6,199 bases of DNA. It comes from UMGS1279 sp045534095. Lineage in GTDB: Bacteria; Bacillota; Clostridia; Oscillospirales; Acutalibacteraceae. A program made the translations under genes and the position numbers. Below, piece by piece: positions 4,432-6,199 of this stretch (position 1 is its first letter; the number at the start of each line of letters is the position of its first letter). The DNA is taken from assembly GCA_045534095.1 (NCBI GenBank), contig JAZSJA010000004.1, positions 1 to 6,199 on the forward strand, written 5' to 3'. Under the pieces are notes generated by a model, which was given only the letters and a program-made list of their open reading frames with translations, was not told the origin of the DNA and did no database searches.

Positions 4432-6199
4432 ATGAGCAAAAAAATCGCAATTTATGTGCTTGCTTTGGTGTTGATTATGGCATCATCATTTGCAATCACA
4501 GGATGCAACGGCAAAGATGTTCCGACATCCACAACAATAAAAAACGGATTGTCAGCTTATGAATTGGCAGTTGAGCAAGGTTATAAGGGAACTGTTCAAG
4601 AGTGGCTAGAATCTCTCAACGGCAAATCAGCTTACGAGATTGCTGTTGAAAACGGATATTCCGGCACTGAAGCCGAATGGGGAACAGCGCTTAAAGCCGT
4701 ATCTGAAAATACAGCAAGTATAAAAAATGCTGAGTTCAATTATAAAGGAGAGTTGGTGTTAACACTCTCTGACGATACTGTGCTTAATCTCGGCGCGGCC
4801 GTAGGTGCTGATGGTAAAGATGGCACTAACGGTAAAGATGGTGCTGATGGTAAAAATGGCACTAATGGTAAAGATGGTGCTGACGGTAAAGATGGTATCA
4901 ATGGTAAAGATGGAGTAGGCATTTCAAACGCAACCATCAATAAAGATGGCGAGTTTGTTATCACCTATTCTGACGGCAAGGTTGTAAATTTAGACAAGCT
5001 TGTTGGCATTAACGGTAAAGATGGTGTTGGAATAAGCAATTCCACTATTAACGCAAACGGCGAACTTGTAATTACTTATACCAATGGTCAAACAGCTAAT
5101 CTAGGTGCTGTTATTGGTGCTAAGGGTGAAAAAGGTGAAAAGGGTGAAACCGGAGCCCAAGGCGAAAAAGGTGACAAGGGTGACAAGGGTGAAACCGGAG
5201 CCCAAGGCGAAAAAGGTGACAAGGGCGACAAGGGCGAAACCGGAGCCCAAGGCGAAAAAGGCGACAAGGGTGACAAAGGCGAAACCGGAGCCCAAGGTGA
5301 AAAAGGTGACAAGGGTGACAAAGGCGATAAAGGTGACGCCGGTAAGGACGGCATCGATGCCATCACCAATACTGAAATCAATGAAAATGGTGAACTTATT
5401 CTTACCTTCTCTGATAATAGTACAAGCAATCTCGGTGTAGTTGTTGGTAGCAATGGTACAAATGGCGAAAATGGTATCGGCGTTGAAAGTGCAACCATTA
5501 ACTCTAACGGCGAACTTGTTCTTACATATACAAATAGCCAAATTTCTGTTGTTGGAACAGTAATTGGTGCAAAAGGTGACAAGGGTGAAACCGGTGACAA
5601 GGGCGACAAAGGTGATAAAGGTGACGCCGGCGAAAACGGTATCAGCGTTGTAAAATCTGAAATAAATGCAAGCGGCGAATTGGTTGTTACCTATTCTAAT
5701 GGAAATATAGACAATCTTGGCGTTGTTATTGGTGCTAAAGGCGATAAAGGTGACACCGGTGCTCAAGGCGAAAAGGGTGACCAAGGCGAAAAGGGTGACC
5801 AGGGTGTTGGAATTGAAAATATTGCTATTAGCAGTACAAATAATCTTGTTATAACCCTTACAAACGGCACAAATCTTGATCTTGGTTGCATCAAGGGTGC
5901 CGATGGTGAAAAAGGCGACCAAGGCGATAAGGGTGCTGATGGTGTAAGCATTACAGGTGCCCAAATTAACAACCTTGGCGAGCTTGTTATTACCTTCTCT
6001 GATGAAACCGAAGAAAATCTTGGCGTGATCGTTGGAACTGACGGTGACCAAGGTGAAAAAGGTGACAAGGGTGACAAAGGCGACAAGGGTGACCAGGGCG
6101 AAAAAGGTGATAAAGGTGACGCCGGTAATGACGGTCGTGGTATTGAAAAGACCGAAATAAATGCTAACGGTGAGCTTGTTATCACATATACAGATAACA
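4432..6199 (+). CDS. Collagen-like repeat lipoprotein, surface-anchored (3' end cut off)
   Basis: The frame is open from ATG at 4432 for 589 codons to the window edge, with no stop. GGAGGT at 4420-4425 lies 6 nt before the ATG. Residues 1-25 are a lipoprotein signal peptide: basic SKK, a hydrophobic core, and lipobox ITGC with Cys25 as the acylated residue. Residues 41-87 hold two SAYE...EW repeats. From residue 97 at least nine modules of ~29 residues alternate with Gly-X-Y collagen tracts. The main tracts are at 125-161, 229-309 (27 triplets), 379-405, 434-458, 489-506 and 535-569. Triplets are mostly GEK, GDK, GET and GAQ; Lys-Glu/Asp pairs are known to stabilise bacterial collagens that lack hydroxyproline. 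Apart from Cys25 the only Cys is Cys486. I infer a membrane-anchored, trimeric, extended surface rod, perhaps adhesive. No C-terminal domain is visible. A MerR-type promoter precedes the gene. Phage-tail collagen proteins are an alternative for the repeats, but not with a lipobox. Confidence 0.9.
   Translation, partial: MSKKIAIYVLALVLIMASSFAITGCNGKDVPTSTTIKNGLSAYELAVEQGYKGTVQEWLESLNGKSAYEIAVENGYSGTEAEWGTALKAVSENTASIKNAEFNYKGELVLTLSDDTVLNLGAAVGADGKDGTNGKDGADGKNGTNGKDGADGKDGINGKDGVGISNATINKDGEFVITYSDGKVVNLDKLVGINGKDGVGISNSTINANGELVITYTNGQTANLGAVIGAKGEKGEKGETGAQGEKGDKGDKGETGAQGEKGDKGDKGETGAQGEKGDKGDKGETGAQGEKGDKGDKGDKGDAGKDGIDAITNTEINENGELILTFSDNSTSNLGVVVGSNGTNGENGIGVESATINSNGELVLTYTNSQISVVGTVIGAKGDKGETGDKGDKGDKGDAGENGISVVKSEINASGELVVTYSNGNIDNLGVVIGAKGDKGDTGAQGEKGDQGEKGDQGVGIENIAISSTNNLVITLTNGTNLDLGCIKGADGEKGDQGDKGADGVSITGAQINNLGELVITFSDETEENLGVIVGTDGDQGEKGDKGDKGDKGDQGEKGDKGDAGNDGRGIEKTEINANGELVITYTDN
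4552..4692 (+). repeat. Two tandem SAYE...EW repeats at the N-terminus of the lipoprotein
   Basis: Residues 41-63 (SAYELAVEQGY, then GTVQEWLESLN) and 66-87 (SAYEIAVENGY, then GTEAEWGTAL) are two copies of one motif, offset by 25 residues. The shared pattern is SAYE-(I/L)-AVE-x-GY-x-GT-x-x-EW. I recall such segments in front of collagen-like tracts in other bacterial and phage proteins. They sit between the lipid anchor and the rod, so a spacer or trimer-nucleating role is possible but unproven. Confidence 0.8.
4720..6198 (+). repeat. Nine copies of a ~29-residue non-collagen module (INxxGELVITYSDG...NLGxVxG)
   Basis: Copies begin near residues 97, 164, 201, 311, 351, 406, 461, 507 and 571, the last cut by the window edge. 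The shared pattern is I-x-x-(A/T/S)-x-I-N-x-x-G-E-L-V-(I/L/V)-T-(Y/F)-(S/T)-(D/N)-x, then NLG-x-V-(I/V)-G, which then enters the next Gly-X-Y tract. Alternating hydrophobic residues and the NG turn suggest a small beta hairpin. Copy 5 has lost NLG (VVG instead), and copy 7 is the most divergent, with the Cys at 486. Similar modules are familiar to me from other Firmicutes surface proteins. Confidence 0.85.
5143..5322 (+). repeat. 45-bp tandem repeat, four copies, within the longest collagen tract
   Basis: Four head-to-tail units at 5143-5187, 5188-5232, 5233-5277 and 5278-5322 each encode GETGAQGEKGDKGDK (15 residues, five triplets). The units differ almost only at synonymous third positions (ggt/ggc, aag/aaa). 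This is a likely site of in-frame expansion or contraction between strains, which would change rod length by about 15 residues per unit. Confidence 0.92.

Noticed and set aside
4394..4435. Small frame of 13 codons (starting MSECYKKY) whose TGA overlaps the lipoprotein ATG, as in translational coupling.
   Set aside because: No ribosome binding site precedes its ATG, and the GGAGGT inside it serves the lipoprotein start. The overlap is probably chance.
5101..6051. Long open frames on the minus strand (up to 316 codons) opposite the collagen-like gene, with SPLSPFSPWAP-type and FFALGSGF-type translations.
   Set aside because: They are by-products of the repetitive Gly-Lys-Asp/Glu codons on the plus strand. 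The plus frame has a start with a ribosome site, a signal peptide and known domain patterns; the minus frames have none.

Overview
The window reads as a fragment of a Clostridia (Firmicutes) chromosome, probably a gut-type anaerobe. The grounds are A/T-rich intergenic DNA, strong GGAGG-type ribosome binding sites, a Gram-positive-style lipoprotein with a lipobox, and protein families I know mainly from Clostridia. This is inference from gene content; there is no rRNA or other taxonomic marker. I see no tRNA, rRNA, IS element, CRISPR array or phage gene.

Positions 1-2095 hold a leftward two-gene unit. The first gene (927-2030) is a CobW/COG0523-type GTPase with P-loop, CxCC motif, a 65-residue His/Cys-rich metal-binding insert and a CobW C-terminal domain. 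Three bases after its stop a second P-loop GTPase begins (1-923, cut by the window edge). It lacks the CxCC motif and carries a C-terminal segment resembling the C-terminal domain of DUF1980/TIGR03943 proteins. A good sigma-70-type promoter (TTGAAA, 17 bp, TATAAT) lies just before the unit. Together they suggest a GTP-driven metal-trafficking module whose remaining partners lie off the left edge.

Positions 2092-4160 hold a second leftward unit. It consists of a MerR-family regulator with a GyrI-like effector-binding domain (3366-4160), followed 23 bp later by a 12-TM major facilitator transporter (2092-3342). The layout is typical of ligand-sensing efflux control.

Positions 4161-4431 are a divergent intergenic region with much visible structure. 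It has a sigma-70-type promoter for merR, two related 20-bp inverted-repeat operators in opposite orientation with centres 84 bp apart, a textbook MerR-type promoter with a 19-bp spacer (TTGACT/TATAAT) firing rightward, and a nested inverted repeat in the presumed leader of the rightward gene.

Positions 4432-6199 are the 5' part of a large collagen-like lipoprotein gene, still open at the right edge after 589 codons. It has a lipoprotein signal peptide, two SAYE...EW repeats, and then at least nine copies of a ~29-residue module rich in predicted beta strand, alternating with Gly-X-Y collagen segments. The most notable inference is that this surface protein may sit under the same MerR regulator as the efflux pump. 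The next is the pairing of two different GTPases, one with a duplicated His/Cys metal-binding insert and one with a DUF1980-like tail.
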